DNA of 64,000 nucleotides, from NCBI GenBank assembly GCA_020632695.1, contig JACKFB010000002.1:186001-250000 (forward strand). Direction: 5' to 3'. The position numbers and the translations under genes are program-made. Under the pieces are notes generated by a model. It worked only from the letters and a program-made list of their open reading frames with translations. It searched no databases and had not been told where the DNA came from. This DNA comes from Deltaproteobacteria bacterium. GTDB lineage: Bacteria > Myxococcota_A > UBA9042 > PHBI01 > JACKFB01. Shown one piece after another: positions 48,170-57,033 of this stretch; the stretch's first letter is position 1; the number at the start of each line of letters is the position of its first letter.

Positions 48170-51008
48170 GCGTCCGGGCGTCGCCGCCCCGCCGCGCGCC
48201 CACCCGGTACACGCCCACGTCCAGGGTCGGCGTGGCCGGGTACATGGGGAAGGTGTGGGCGGTGCGGTTGGGAAGGGTGCGCTCGAGGACCGGCTCCAGG
48301 GCGTAGCGCTGGCGAAAGCGCGTGCACACCTCGAGCTGCGGCGGTCCCGACGGCGGGGGGGCGCCGGGCGGGCGCAGCGCCATCGAGCAGCGGGTGCCCA
48401 GCAGCGCCACGGCGCGGCCCTCGCAGGAGGCGCCGACCGCGTCGAAGCGGCTGAGGCCCACGATGGTGGTGCCGGGGAAGAGGTAGTCGGGGAAGTGGCG
48501 CTGGGTGTGGCCCGGCGGTGGCGGATCGTCGAAGCGCACCGTGGCCAGGCAGCCGCCGGTGGGCGGGAGGGCCGCGCGGGCGGCGCGGATGAGGGCGTCC
48601 TCGGCGTCGGCGTTCGAGGGGGTGAAGAGCGGCGCGAAGGAGGTCACCGCGCCGACGAGCACGAAGGCGGCGATGACCGGGTTGGCCAGGCGCAGCGCGG
48701 GTGGGTGGAGGCGCTGGATGCGCTCGAAGCCCAGACCGCAGGCGGGCAGCAGCAGCACCATCGCGGGCAGGTGGACCCGGGGGATGCTGACCTCGGGCAG
48801 GTCCAAGGCCGAGATGGCGATCCACACCAGCGCGGCGAGCCACAGGCCGACGGCGGTGGGGCGGCGCTCCCGCGTGTCGAGCAGCGCCAGCGCGGCCCAG
48901 ACCAGCAGCGCCGCGGGCGCCCAGGGGCCGGCGAGGAAGATGTTGGCGCGGCCGAGCACCTCGACGAGGCGGGTGCTCATGGCGACGTCGGCCGGCAGGA
49001 TGCTGCCGTCGAGGGTCTGGCGCGCGGCCGAGCCGGCCAACCAGAGCAGGTGCGGCGCCGTGGCGGCGAGGAGGATGGCGGCGGCGGCGGCCAGGACGAG
49101 GCGGCGGCGCCGGCCGGCATTCACCGACTCCGTGGGGCGGGTGCGCTCGCCGGTCAGCGCCAGCCCGAGGAGCGCGGGGGCCAGCGCCGGGGCGACCTCG
49201 GGGCGGCAGGTGACGGCGGCGGCCAGGACGGGCAGGGCGATGAAGAGCCAGCCGGCGCGCGCCGGGCGGGTCAGCGCCAGCGCGGCGCCGGCGAGGCCGG
49301 TGAGCACGAGGAGCGTGGTGCCGGCGAGGATGGCCTCGCTGACGTGGTCGCGCCAGACCACCGGCAGGAGTGCGAAGAGCGCGGTGGCGACCAGCGGGCC
49401 GGCGCGCCGGCCGGGGGCCACGGCGAAAGCCAGGACGGCGAAGGGCACCAGGGAGAGGGCGCCGAAGACGCGGTTGGCGAGCTGGAGCGAGGCGTGGTCG
49501 AGGCCGAAGAAGGCCAGGAAGGGCTGGTAGAGCCAGATGGCGCCGGCGCCGTAGCGGGGCAGGTCGGCGGTGAGGCCCAGGCGAGCCGTCAGGTCGTAGC
49601 CGGTGTAGACCATCACCAGGCGCGACGGGAGCAGGGCGTGCAGCGCCACGGTGGCGCCCAGGAGCAGCGCGAGGGTGATGGCGGTGAGGCGGTCGGCGCG
49701 TGCGGCGGCGAGGAGATCGGCGCCGAAGCGCGCCAGGAGCGCCAAAAGACAGGCCAGCGCGGCGGCCATGAACGCCGCGCACAGGCGGGCCTCGAGGGCG
49801 TCGGCGCTGCCGGGGGGCGGGAGGCGGGCGGTGCCCGGCGCCGGGTCGGCCGGGTAGGGCGAGAGGGCGAAGCCGTGGGCCTCGGCGGCGCGCAGGGCGG
49901 CCTGGAGCTGGTAGGTGGCGGCGTCGGAGGCGGGGCCCGGGCGCTGGATCTCGGCGCGGACGCGGTGGGGGGCGGGGGCGTCCGGGGCCGCCTCGGTGAT
50001 GGTGAAGGTGGCCGGGGCGCCGTCACAGGAGGCGTAGAAGACGAGGCCTTCGGGGGTCCAGAGGCCCGGGTCGGCGGGGCAGGGGCCGCCCGCGAGCGGC
50101 GCGACGAGGGGGGTGGGGAGTCGCGGCGGGGCGGGCAGCGGCTCGGCGGGGCGGGCCAGGGCCAGCCAGGCGGCGAGGCCGGCCAGGGCGGCGACCGCGG
50201 CGACCGGGAAGAGCGGCCGGGCAGCGCTCCAGGTGAGCAGCAGCCAGGCCAGGAGCGCGCCGGCCAGGAGCAGGGTGGCGAGGGGGTGGCCGGGCTGCGG
50301 CGCGCGCAGGGCCCGCCAGAGCGCGGTGGCCTCGGGCGCGTCCTGGTCCATGCGGGTGGCGACGTCGGCCAGGGCGATGGCCTCACGCGGGCGGCGGTCG
50401 GCCGAGGCGGCGCGGGCGGCGGCCACCCAGAGGGCGGGCTCACCGTGGACCGTGCGCAGGCGGTCGCGGGCGCCGTGGGGGTCGGCCCCGGGCGCGGGAT
50501 TTGGGGGCCGTGCGCTCCCGGTCGAGGGCTCGGGCCAGGCGTCGCGGGCGGCCTGGTGGGCCAGGCGCAGGGCCGTGGCGCGGGCGCGAGCGGCCTCGTC
50601 GGTCGGTGGCAGCGTCCGGCTGTCGCTCAGGGGGCGCGCGCTCTCGCCGACCTCGACCCAGGGCAGGTTCAGCGCCACCGCGTCCAGGGCGGCGGCGATG
50701 GGTCCTGCCTCCACGCCCTCGGGCACGGTGAGCACGCCGTGCCGGGTCGCGGTCCCCGGGCCGTCGTGCCGCATCACCACCTCGACCCGCTGGCCGCTCT
50801 GGGGGTCCCGCAGCGTGAACACGACCTCCCCGCCGGCCACCCGCGTGGGCCCCGGCGCCAGGCCCGAGGACTCGGTGACGGCGGCCGCCAGGCGGCGAAC
50901 GGCGGGCTCGGCGCCGGGCCCCAGGGCCCACTCGGCGCGCGCCGGCGCCCCCACGGCCAGGCAGATCAGCGCGCAGATCGCGGCGCTCGCGCGTCGGCCG
51001 CGCACCAC
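48147..51008 (-). CDS. Large membrane protein (signal peptide, periplasmic part, GT-C-like membrane part)
   Basis: A 953-residue protein. It begins with a signal-like segment (AICALICLAVGAPARA), a periplasmic region of about 200 residues, two membrane helices, another loop with two Cys, and then about ten membrane segments (about 410-790) and a soluble end (about 800-953). The membrane part has GYDLTARLGL, SEAILAGTTLLVLTGLAG and EVSIPRVHLPAMVLL, which resemble GT-C-type glycosyltransferases or dolichol-mannose-type membrane proteins, without a sure catalytic motif. It starts with GTG seven bases after the TAG of the TPR gene, so the two are coupled. Function unknown. Confidence 0.75.
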   Translation of the reverse strand: MVRGRRASAAICALICLAVGAPARAEWALGPGAEPAVRRLAAAVTESSGLAPGPTRVAGGEVVFTLRDPQSGQRVEVVMRHDGPGTATRHGVLTVPEGVEAGPIAAALDAVALNLPWVEVGESARPLSDSRTLPPTDEAARARATALRLAHQAARDAWPEPSTGSARPPNPAPGADPHGARDRLRTVHGEPALWVAAARAASADRRPREAIALADVATRMDQDAPEATALWRALRAPQPGHPLATLLLAGALLAWLLLTWSAARPLFPVAAVAALAGLAAWLALARPAEPLPAPPRLPTPLVAPLAGGPCPADPGLWTPEGLVFYASCDGAPATFTITEAAPDAPAPHRVRAEIQRPGPASDAATYQLQAALRAAEAHGFALSPYPADPAPGTARLPPPGSADALEARLCAAFMAAALACLLALLARFGADLLAAARADRLTAITLALLLGATVALHALLPSRLVMVYTGYDLTARLGLTADLPRYGAGAIWLYQPFLAFFGLDHASLQLANRVFGALSLVPFAVLAFAVAPGRRAGPLVATALFALLPVVWRDHVSEAILAGTTLLVLTGLAGAALALTRPARAGWLFIALPVLAAAVTCRPEVAPALAPALLGLALTGERTRPTESVNAGRRRRLVLAAAAAILLAATAPHLLWLAGSAARQTLDGSILPADVAMSTRLVEVLGRANIFLAGPWAPAALLVWAALALLDTRERRPTAVGLWLAALVWIAISALDLPEVSIPRVHLPAMVLLLPACGLGFERIQRLHPPALRLANPVIAAFVLVGAVTSFAPLFTPSNADAEDALIRAARAALPPTGGCLATVRFDDPPPPGHTQRHFPDYLFPGTTIVGLSRFDAVGASCEGRAVALLGTRCSMALRPPGAPPPSGPPQLEVCTRFRQRYALEPVLERTLPNRTAHTFPMYPATPTLDVGVYRVGARRGGDARTPTESPPE

Positions 51009-51015
51009 GGCGCCG

Positions 51016-52704
51016 CTAACCGCGCCGCCGCCGCAGGTGCAGCACCAGCCCCGCCAGCGCCGCCAGCAGCGCGCCGCCGAACACCCACGGCAGGGGGTCG
51101 TGCTCGACCGCGGGCGCGGGCGGCGGTGCCGGCGGCTCGACCGAGCCGGGGATCGCCTCGCCGTGGGTGAGCCGCGGGTGCTCCCACTCGCTCTCGCACT
51201 TGGGGCGGCCGTCGGCGAGGCAGGCCTCCAGGTCGCGCATCATGCGCTCGACCCGCGCCTCCTTCGCCGGGTTCGACAGGGTCGCGCCCTCCGGGTTCAC
51301 CCGGTAGCGCCGCAGGTCGTCGAGCGCCTGGGCGCGGCGCGTGTCGCGCAGGATCTCGGCGCGGCAGTAGAAGACGTCGGGGTCGGGCAGGGGCTTCTCG
51401 GCGGCCGCGTCCAGCCGCGCCAGGGCCTCGTCGACCTTCCCCAGGTTGAAGTCGTTCATGGCCCTATAGATGTGGAAGCGGCTCTGGTGGCCCATCTGCG
51501 GCTCGATGGGCTCGAGCAGCGCGTTCGACTCGGCGAAGCGGTTCTCGTAGTGGGCGATGATGCCGAGCAGGAACTGCGCCAGCACGTCATCGGGGTTCGC
51601 GGCCAGCTTCGCCCGCAGCGCGTCGCGGTAGGTCTCGCGCCACGCGGTGTCCCGCAGCATGGCGCTCAGGAGCACGCGCATCACGCCCTCCTGCTCCGGG
51701 TGGCGGCGGGCGACGGCCTCCAAGAGCGGGACGGCCTCGCGGTAGTCGCCGTGCGCGCTGAGCGCCGAGGCCGCGAGGCTGGTGAGCTGGTCGTCACCGG
51801 GCAGCCGCGCGACCGCCTCGCGGGCCAGCGCCGCGGCGTCGTCCAGGCGCTCGGCCTCGAGCAGGCGGTGCAGCTCGGCCTCCCAGGCCCGCGGACAGTC
51901 GGGGTTCTTCGCGCGCGCCGCCCGGGCCAGGCGCATCGCCGGCTCGGCCAGATCGAGGCGCGCCAGGATGTCCGACACGGCGACGCGGTCGCAGATGTCC
52001 CGCGGGCTGCCGCCCTCCAGGCTGGCCTCGACGTCCAGGTCCTCAGCCCCACGGATGGCGGCCGCGGCCAGCTTCTGGGCCGGATCCATGTCGGTCAGCG
52101 CTGCCAGGGTCGCCTCCGCCCGGTCCTGGTCTCCGGCGATGCGCCAGGCCATCGCCAGGCGGACGGCGGTGCCGGTGGGCAGGTCACCCGGCAGCGCCGC
52201 CAGCGTCTGGCGCGCCTGCTCCGGCCGCCCCCGCGCCACCTGATAGAGCGCCACGTCGATCTGGCGGTGGGTGCGGTCCTGCTCGGCCGGATCGGCGGGC
52301 GCGGGCGGCGGCCGAAGCTCGGTCCAGGTCACCTCGCGGCCAGCGGCGCGCAGCCGCGCCAGCAAGGCCTCGCGGGCGCCGGCCTCCCCCGGATCCTCCG
52401 AGGGCAGCACGGCGAACCCGGCCACCCGGAGCGCGTCGGCCGGCGCCTTCGAGGGGTGGACCAGGGTGAGGGTGGCGACCTCGGCCCCGTCGCGCGAGGC
52501 GGTGATGTGCGCGCGGTCCTTGTCGATGGCCACCTGGAGCTGGAGCCCGTCTGGAGAGGGCCCGTCGAGGCCCAGCATCCGCACGAGCTGCTGGGCGGCC
52601 GGCGGCGGCAGGACGTAGTCCGGGCCGGCAGCGCGCGCGGCCGGCCCGGACACGCCGAGGAGCAGCGTCAGGGCCAGCGCTGGGATGAGACGTCGAGCCG
52701 ACAT
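51016..52704 (-). CDS. Exported TPR protein with C-terminal membrane anchor
   Basis: A 562-residue protein with a signal peptide (MSARRLIPALALTLLLG, cut near ARA-AG), a small N-terminal domain similar in layout to that of the downstream membrane protein (PPPAAQQLVRMLGLDG, then VATLTLVHPSKAPADALRV), TPR-like helical repeats (about 150-480), a Cys-containing stretch, a Pro linker and one membrane segment (PWVFGGALLAALAGLVLHL) before Arg residues. So the repeats probably face the periplasm. The ATG at 52704 is preferred because a -10-like TAGATT lies eight bases before it; another ATG seven codons upstream would lie on that element. Confidence 0.78.
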   Translation of the reverse strand: MSARRLIPALALTLLLGVSGPAARAAGPDYVLPPPAAQQLVRMLGLDGPSPDGLQLQVAIDKDRAHITASRDGAEVATLTLVHPSKAPADALRVAGFAVLPSEDPGEAGAREALLARLRAAGREVTWTELRPPPAPADPAEQDRTHRQIDVALYQVARGRPEQARQTLAALPGDLPTGTAVRLAMAWRIAGDQDRAEATLAALTDMDPAQKLAAAAIRGAEDLDVEASLEGGSPRDICDRVAVSDILARLDLAEPAMRLARAARAKNPDCPRAWEAELHRLLEAERLDDAAALAREAVARLPGDDQLTSLAASALSAHGDYREAVPLLEAVARRHPEQEGVMRVLLSAMLRDTAWRETYRDALRAKLAANPDDVLAQFLLGIIAHYENRFAESNALLEPIEPQMGHQSRFHIYRAMNDFNLGKVDEALARLDAAAEKPLPDPDVFYCRAEILRDTRRAQALDDLRRYRVNPEGATLSNPAKEARVERMMRDLEACLADGRPKCESEWEHPRLTHGEAIPGSVEPPAPPPAPAVEHDPLPWVFGGALLAALAGLVLHLRRRRG

Positions 52705-52712
52705 GGTGTAGC

Positions 52713-52741
52713 AATCTAAACGCATGGCCGCCGGGTCGCCA
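52713..52741 (-). promoter_or_regulatory. Candidate leaderless promoter of the TPR gene
   Basis: Read on the minus strand: TGGCGA, 17 bases, TAGATT, eight bases, ATG. No Shine-Dalgarno is present, which fits a transcript starting at or near the start codon. Confidence 0.4.
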
Positions 52742-52766
52742 GCGCGCGGGGCCCTGGCGTGGCGGA

Positions 52767-54425
52767 TCAGCGGCCGCGGATCCACTCGAGCGCGACGTGG
52801 CCGCCGAACCAGAGGACGGCCAGCCCCATGAGGGCGCCGCCCAGGCCGGGCAGGCGGTCGGCGACGACCAGCGCCGTGCCCGAGCCCAGCAGTGCCGAGC
52901 CCAGCAGGGCCATGCGCAGACGCCGGCTCTGTTGCTGGATGGCCTGGGCGCGGGCGCGGTCCTCGACCCGGAAGGCCAGCTCGCCGCGCTGGAGGTCGGA
53001 CAGGATGCCCAGGAGCTGCCCGGGAAGCGCTCCGGCGGCGGCGCTGGCGCGACCGGCCGACTGCAGCAGGTCGCGGCCGATGCGCATGGGATTGTAGCGC
53101 TGCCAGACCAGGCCCAGCAGGTAGGGCCGCGCCACGGTCAGCACGTCGAGCTCGGGGTGGATCTCCTTGCCGACCCCCTCGATGGTCATGATGGCCCGCA
53201 GCAGCATCGTCAGCTCGGCGGGCACCTCGATGTCGAACTGCAGGGCGCCAGAGACCACGTCGCGCATGATCGCCGAGGCCTCCATCTCGGCCAGAGGGCG
53301 CCCGAGGTGGCGCTCGGCGATGCGGCTGACGTGCGCGCGGAAGGCCGCCTCGTCGATGCGCTTTCTGGGGCGGCCGATGGCCAGCATCGCGTTGGCCAGC
53401 GCGTCGCCGTCCTGGCGCGCAGCGGCGACCAGGAGGTCCACGGTGCGATCCCGCAGCTCGGGCGAGAGCCGCCCGACCAGGCCCAGGTCCAGCAGCGCGA
53501 TGTGCACCGCCTCGCCCGGCTCGTAGCGCTCGCCGCGCGGGCGCGGGACGATGAGCATGTTGCCGGGGTGGGGGTCGGCGTGGAAGAAGCCGTCCTCGAA
53601 CACCATCTTCAGGATGATGCCGACGGCCGTCTCGGCGATGTGGGCCCCGTCGGCGCCGAGCCGCACGGCGTCGGTCACCTTGACGCCGTCGATGAACTCC
53701 ATGGTCAGCACGCGACGCGACGAGGCCTCGCGGTGGATGCGCGGGAAGCGGATGGCGTCCTGGCCGCGGAAGTTCTCGGCGAAGCGCTCGGCGTTGTTGG
53801 CCTCGAGCGTGAAGTCCAGCTCGGCCAGCATCGAGGTCTCGAACTCGCGGACCAGGCCGGTGGGCGAGTAGACGCGCGCCTCGGGGACGGCGCGCTCGAC
53901 CAGCCGCGCCAGGGTGTAGAGCAGGCTGATGTCGCGCTCGATGGTGCGGTCGATGCCCGGCCGCTGCACCTTGACCACCACCGGGACGGGCTCGCCCTCG
54001 GGCCCGCGCAGGGTGGCGCGGTAGACCTGGGCCACCGACGCACAGGCCAGCGGCACCCAGTCGAAGCTGGCGTAGACCGTCTCGACCGGCGCGCCGAGGC
54101 CCTCCTCGATCTGGGCGCGGGCGAGGGCCTCCTCGAAGGGCGCCACGTCGTCCTGCAGGCGCTTGAGCTCGGTCACGATGGGCTCGGGCACCAGATCGGG
54201 GCGGGTGGAGATCACCTGCCCCAGCTTCACGAAGGTGGTGCCCAGCTCCTGGAGCACCAGCCGGAAGCGGGGACCGAGCTGCGAGGTCGTCTGGGTCTCG
54301 GGGCCGCGGGCCTCGGCGCCGGGCAGGCCGATGCGCGCGGCCAGCTCGCCGAAGCCGTGGCGCATGAGCACGCGCGAGATCTGGCGCAGGCGGTCGAGGT
54401 CGCGGACGGCGGTGACGATGGACAT
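52767..54425 (-). CDS. ABC1/UbiB/AarF-family atypical kinase
   Basis: A 552-residue protein with the UbiB hallmarks: KxGQ in FVKLGQVISTRPDLVP, the Ala-rich loop ACASVAQVYRATL in place of a Gly loop, the Lys in VVVKVQRPGI, the HADPHPGN catalytic loop, and LLDLGLVG in place of DFG. Two C-terminal hydrophobic helices (LLGSALLGSGTALVVADRL, MGLAVLWFGGHVALEW) anchor it to the membrane. The family supports ubiquinone and isoprenoid-lipid metabolism through ATPase or kinase activity. It stands alone, without ubi genes. No Shine-Dalgarno; the promoter overlaps the start region. Confidence 0.94.
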   Translation of the reverse strand: MSIVTAVRDLDRLRQISRVLMRHGFGELAARIGLPGAEARGPETQTTSQLGPRFRLVLQELGTTFVKLGQVISTRPDLVPEPIVTELKRLQDDVAPFEEALARAQIEEGLGAPVETVYASFDWVPLACASVAQVYRATLRGPEGEPVPVVVKVQRPGIDRTIERDISLLYTLARLVERAVPEARVYSPTGLVREFETSMLAELDFTLEANNAERFAENFRGQDAIRFPRIHREASSRRVLTMEFIDGVKVTDAVRLGADGAHIAETAVGIILKMVFEDGFFHADPHPGNMLIVPRPRGERYEPGEAVHIALLDLGLVGRLSPELRDRTVDLLVAAARQDGDALANAMLAIGRPRKRIDEAAFRAHVSRIAERHLGRPLAEMEASAIMRDVVSGALQFDIEVPAELTMLLRAIMTIEGVGKEIHPELDVLTVARPYLLGLVWQRYNPMRIGRDLLQSAGRASAAAGALPGQLLGILSDLQRGELAFRVEDRARAQAIQQQSRRLRMALLGSALLGSGTALVVADRLPGLGGALMGLAVLWFGGHVALEWIRGR

Positions 54426-54432
54426 GGGGCGG

Positions 54433-54461
54433 AGGATAGTGGCTCGCTGGCGGCGCGTCAC
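54433..54461 (-). promoter_or_regulatory. Candidate leaderless promoter of the UbiB-like gene
   Basis: Read on the minus strand: GTGACG, 17 bases, TATCCT, seven bases, ATG. Both hexamers match consensus at four positions, and there is no Shine-Dalgarno. Confidence 0.45.
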
Positions 54462-54578
54462 TGGCCGCGGGGACGCGGGCTTTCCGCGAGCCGAAACTGC
54501 AACGAGCGGCGCACTCGTGCTCCAATGGGACGCGGCGGGGGCGAGGCCCGCCCAGGCGGCGGTCGGGAGGCAGAGACG

Positions 54579-55298
54579 ATGGGTTGTGCAGACGCCTCGA
54601 GGCTGGCAGTGGCCGCGGTCCTGGCCGCGGTGGGGATCGCGGCCTGCTCCGAGGACACGACGAGGCCGGGCGGCGTCATCACGCTGCCCGACGGGCGCAT
54701 CGGGGACGGGGCGGCGCAGCCGGACGTCGCCGTGCCCGACGCGGCGGACACCAGCGCGGACGCGGACGCCAGCGCGGACACCGGCGGCGACGCCGACGCG
54801 GCGGCCGAGGTCGACGCAGCCCCCGACGCCGACGCCGACGCAGCCGCCGAGGTCTCCGCCGACGCCGACACCGAGGTCGACACCAGCCCCCCGCCTCCTC
54901 CGCCGCCGACCTCCGGCCCCACGCTGCTCCAGTGGCTGCAGGCCGGCAGCTACCTGACCTGGAGCCACGAGACCACACCCCACGTCAGCTCGGGCGCCCA
55001 CTCGGGCAACGTGCGCGTCTACCTGAACCCGCAGCTCGTGAAGAGCCTCAACAGCGGCGCCAAGATCCACCCCGAGGACGCCGCCGCGGTCATGGAGCGC
55101 TACGAGTCCACCCCCGACCTCGTGCAGGGCTGGGACGTCTGGGTGAAGACCGCCCCCACCAGCGACGACGGCAAGAACATCTACTGGTACGAGAACTTCA
55201 AAGGCAGCGTCTTCGCCAACTCCAAGGGCGCCTCGAGCTGCACCAGCTGCCACTCCGCCGGCCTGGATTTCCTGCAGACGAGCTACCCCCTCCAATAG
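54579..55298 (+). CDS. Lipoprotein with single CxxCH heme-type motif (P460-like)
   Basis: A 239-residue lipoprotein with lipobox GIAAC (Cys23), an Asp/Ala linker (about 45-105), a Pro run, and a C-terminal domain with SHETTPHVSSGAHSGNVRVY, WVKTAPTSDDGKNIYWYENF and a final CTSCH motif (221-225). The CxxCH and the preceding DGK..YWYE..G pattern resemble cytochrome P460-like proteins, so covalent heme attachment is likely. It is an exported redox or binding protein of unknown partner. GGGAGG supports the ATG. It is divergent from the UbiB-like gene and its end overlaps a linker lipoprotein on the other strand. Confidence 0.82.
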   Translation: MGCADASRLAVAAVLAAVGIAACSEDTTRPGGVITLPDGRIGDGAAQPDVAVPDAADTSADADASADTGGDADAAAEVDAAPDADADAAAEVSADADTEVDTSPPPPPPPTSGPTLLQWLQAGSYLTWSHETTPHVSSGAHSGNVRVYLNPQLVKSLNSGAKIHPEDAAAVMERYESTPDLVQGWDVWVKTAPTSDDGKNIYWYENFKGSVFANSKGASSCTSCHSAGLDFLQTSYPLQ

Positions 55299-55863
55299 CC
55301 CGAGCGTCGATGGCCGAGGCGGCCATCGCACACGGGGGCGTAGTCGCTCGCGGCTGAGGCTGGGGGGCGGGACGGGATGTCGGGGCGCGGCCTTCGGCCG
55401 CGGGTCTGGGGGCGCGTTCGGGTTCGGTGGCGGGGTCGGTCACGGTCTCGGTGGCGGCCTCGGTGGCGGCCTCGGTCACGGCCTCGGTCCCGGCCTCGGT
55501 CACGGCCTCGGTCACGGCCCCGGCCTCGGCCTCGGCCTCGGCCTCGGTCCCGGCCTCGGTCACGGCCCCGGCCTCGGTCTCGGTCTCGGCCCCGGTCACG
55601 GTCACGGCCCCGGCCTCGGCCCCGGCCTCGGCCCCGGCCTCGGCCCCGGCCTCGGCCCCGGTCTCGGTCCCGGTCTCGGCCCCGGCCTCAGCCCCGGCCC
55701 CGGTCTCCCTCCCCGTATCCAGGATCGCCGCATCCAGCAGCGGGATCACCGCGGCCTCCCCATCCTCGACGCCCTGGCGCGGCACGAAGCTGGTACACCC
55801 GCCGCCCCCCAGCGCGAGGGCGACGGCCAGCACCACGAGCCAGCATGGGGAGGAGGGGGTCAC
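55198..55863 (-). CDS. Linker-only lipoprotein, possibly truncated
   Basis: A 221-residue frame with a good signal peptide and lipobox (PCWLVVLAVALALGGGGC, Cys23), then a linker of EAGAETGTE repeats to about residue 145, then Pro/Arg/Ser-rich sequence that looks like non-coding frame. No globular domain follows, unlike the other lipoproteins here. It overlaps the CxxCH lipoprotein gene by about 100 bases at its 3' end. A good promoter lies just upstream, so it is probably expressed. It could be a remnant that lost its functional domain, or a short linker protein ending in a read-through tail. The start at the GTG of 55863 is favoured over one 14 codons upstream. Confidence 0.45.
   Translation of the reverse strand: MTPSSPCWLVVLAVALALGGGGCTSFVPRQGVEDGEAAVIPLLDAAILDTGRETGAGAEAGAETGTETGAEAGAEAGAEAGAEAGAVTVTGAETETEAGAVTEAGTEAEAEAEAGAVTEAVTEAGTEAVTEAATEAATETVTDPATEPERAPRPAAEGRAPTSRPAPQPQPRATTPPCAMAASAIDARAIGGGSSSAGNPGRRSGSWCSSRRPWSWRRRCL
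55430..55715 (-). repeat. Tandem repeat encoding a Glu/Thr/Ala linker
   Basis: Plus-strand units GGCCTCGGCCCC, GGTCTCGGTCCC and GGCCTCGGTCAC alternate over about 285 bases; the coding strand gives EAGAETGTEAVTEA. It is the longest of the linker repeats and has the least protein context. Confidence 0.85.
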
Positions 55864-55870
55864 GGCCCGG

Positions 55871-55899
55871 ATGATAGGTCCACGCCCCGGTGGTGGCGA
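55871..55899 (-). promoter_or_regulatory. Candidate leaderless promoter of the linker lipoprotein
   Basis: Read on the minus strand: TCGCCA, 17 bases, TATCAT, seven bases, GTG. The -10 matches consensus at five of six positions. Confidence 0.45.
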
Positions 55900-55947
55900 G
55901 CCCACCCGGCGCGATGCCGGGCCCGGGCCCGCCGGTGCGCCGCGCGC

Positions 55948-56916
55948 TCAGTGCCCCTGGGTCGGCTGGTTGGCGCCGTTGCCGCCGTCGACGGCCTCGT
56001 CGTCGTCGTCCTCGTACGGGTCGCCGCGCTCGAGCCCGGCCAGCAGCCGCTGGAAGAAGGCGGCCTGGTCGCCGATGCCCAGGTCCAGCGTCCGCATCGG
56101 GAAGGGGATCTCGATGCCGTGCTCGTCGTAGAGCGCCTTGATGGCCATGATCATCCGCGAGCGGGTCTCCAAGGTGACCTTCTGCGCGGTGTCGTCGGCC
56201 CAGAAGCGCACGACGAAGTCGATGGAGCTGGCGCCGAAGGCCTTGTAGTAGAACTCCACCGTGCCGTCACCGACCTCCTCGGCGATGGGGCGGACGGCCT
56301 CGATGGCCAGGCGCTTCGCCGTCGGCAGGTCGCTGCCGTAGGCCACGCCCATCTCCAGCTCCACGCGCCGCCGGGTGGCCTGGGTGTAGTTGACGATGGC
56401 GTTCTGGAACACCTCCTTGTTGGGGAGGATGATCAGCGGCCCATCCAGGCGCCGCAGCGTGGTCGCCCGCAGGTCGGTGCGCTCGACGCGGCCCAGGAAG
56501 TCGTTGGTCTCGACCAGGTCCCCGGCGCGGAAGGGCCGGCGCATGGCCAGCAGCACACCCGACACGAAGTTGGCGGCGATGTCCTGGAAGGCGAAGCCCA
56601 GGGCGATACCGACGACGCCGACGCCGGCCAGCAGCGAGGTGACGGTCTTGTCCAGCTCGAGCACGCCCAGCGCGATGAAGAGGCCCAGGATCAACACGGT
56701 CGCGCGGATGCCCGACGCGACCAGCCGCACCACCTGGGGGTTGTCCGAGGCGCGGGCCATCGCCTTCTCGGTGAGGCGCATCGCCAGGCGCGCGATGTAC
56801 CAGAAGAGCACCATGACCAGCGACGCCACGAGCAGGTTGGGCAGCATGGTCACGAACCCGTGGAACCAGGCCGTGATCTTCTCGGTGAGGGCGTTGAGCG
56901 CCTCGGGGACGTCCAT
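55948..56916 (-). CDS. MscS-family mechanosensitive channel
   Basis: A 322-residue small-conductance channel. Three membrane segments (about 25-45, 68-88, 92-115) end in the pore helix GVGVVGIALGFAFQDIAANF, followed by the MscS beta domain (RPFRAGDLVETNDFLGRVE, LRATTLRRLDGPLIILPN, VNYTQATRR) and an alpha/beta vestibule (YDEHGIEIPFPMRTL). The C-terminal tail is acidic (DPYEDDDDEAVDGG). Length is close to E. coli MscS (286). GGAGAG precedes the ATG. It releases solutes on osmotic downshift. It is divergent from an HSL-type esterase gene. Confidence 0.96.
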   Translation of the reverse strand: MDVPEALNALTEKITAWFHGFVTMLPNLLVASLVMVLFWYIARLAMRLTEKAMARASDNPQVVRLVASGIRATVLILGLFIALGVLELDKTVTSLLAGVGVVGIALGFAFQDIAANFVSGVLLAMRRPFRAGDLVETNDFLGRVERTDLRATTLRRLDGPLIILPNKEVFQNAIVNYTQATRRRVELEMGVAYGSDLPTAKRLAIEAVRPIAEEVGDGTVEFYYKAFGASSIDFVVRFWADDTAQKVTLETRSRMIMAIKALYDEHGIEIPFPMRTLDLGIGDQAAFFQRLLAGLERGDPYEDDDDEAVDGGNGANQPTQGH

Positions 56917-56998
56917 GGGGGTCTCTCCAGAGCCGGCCTGGCGGTGGTCGGCGTCCGGGCAAGGGTCCAAGATCCATGCCACGGCGGCGCCTCGGCCC

Positions 56999-57027
56999 TG
57001 GCGCCCGCAAGGGCCATCGGCTAGCGT
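56999..57027 (+). promoter_or_regulatory. Candidate leaderless promoter of the HSL-type esterase
   Basis: TGGCGC, 17 bases, TAGCGT, six bases, ATG. No Shine-Dalgarno is present. Confidence 0.35.
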
Positions 57028-57033
57028 GCGCCG

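Noticed and set aside
48255..51170. 971-codon plus-strand open frame opposite the large membrane protein
   Set aside because: Sequence is Arg/Gly/Glu/Gln-rich without structure; the minus strand has membrane helices and a signal peptide.
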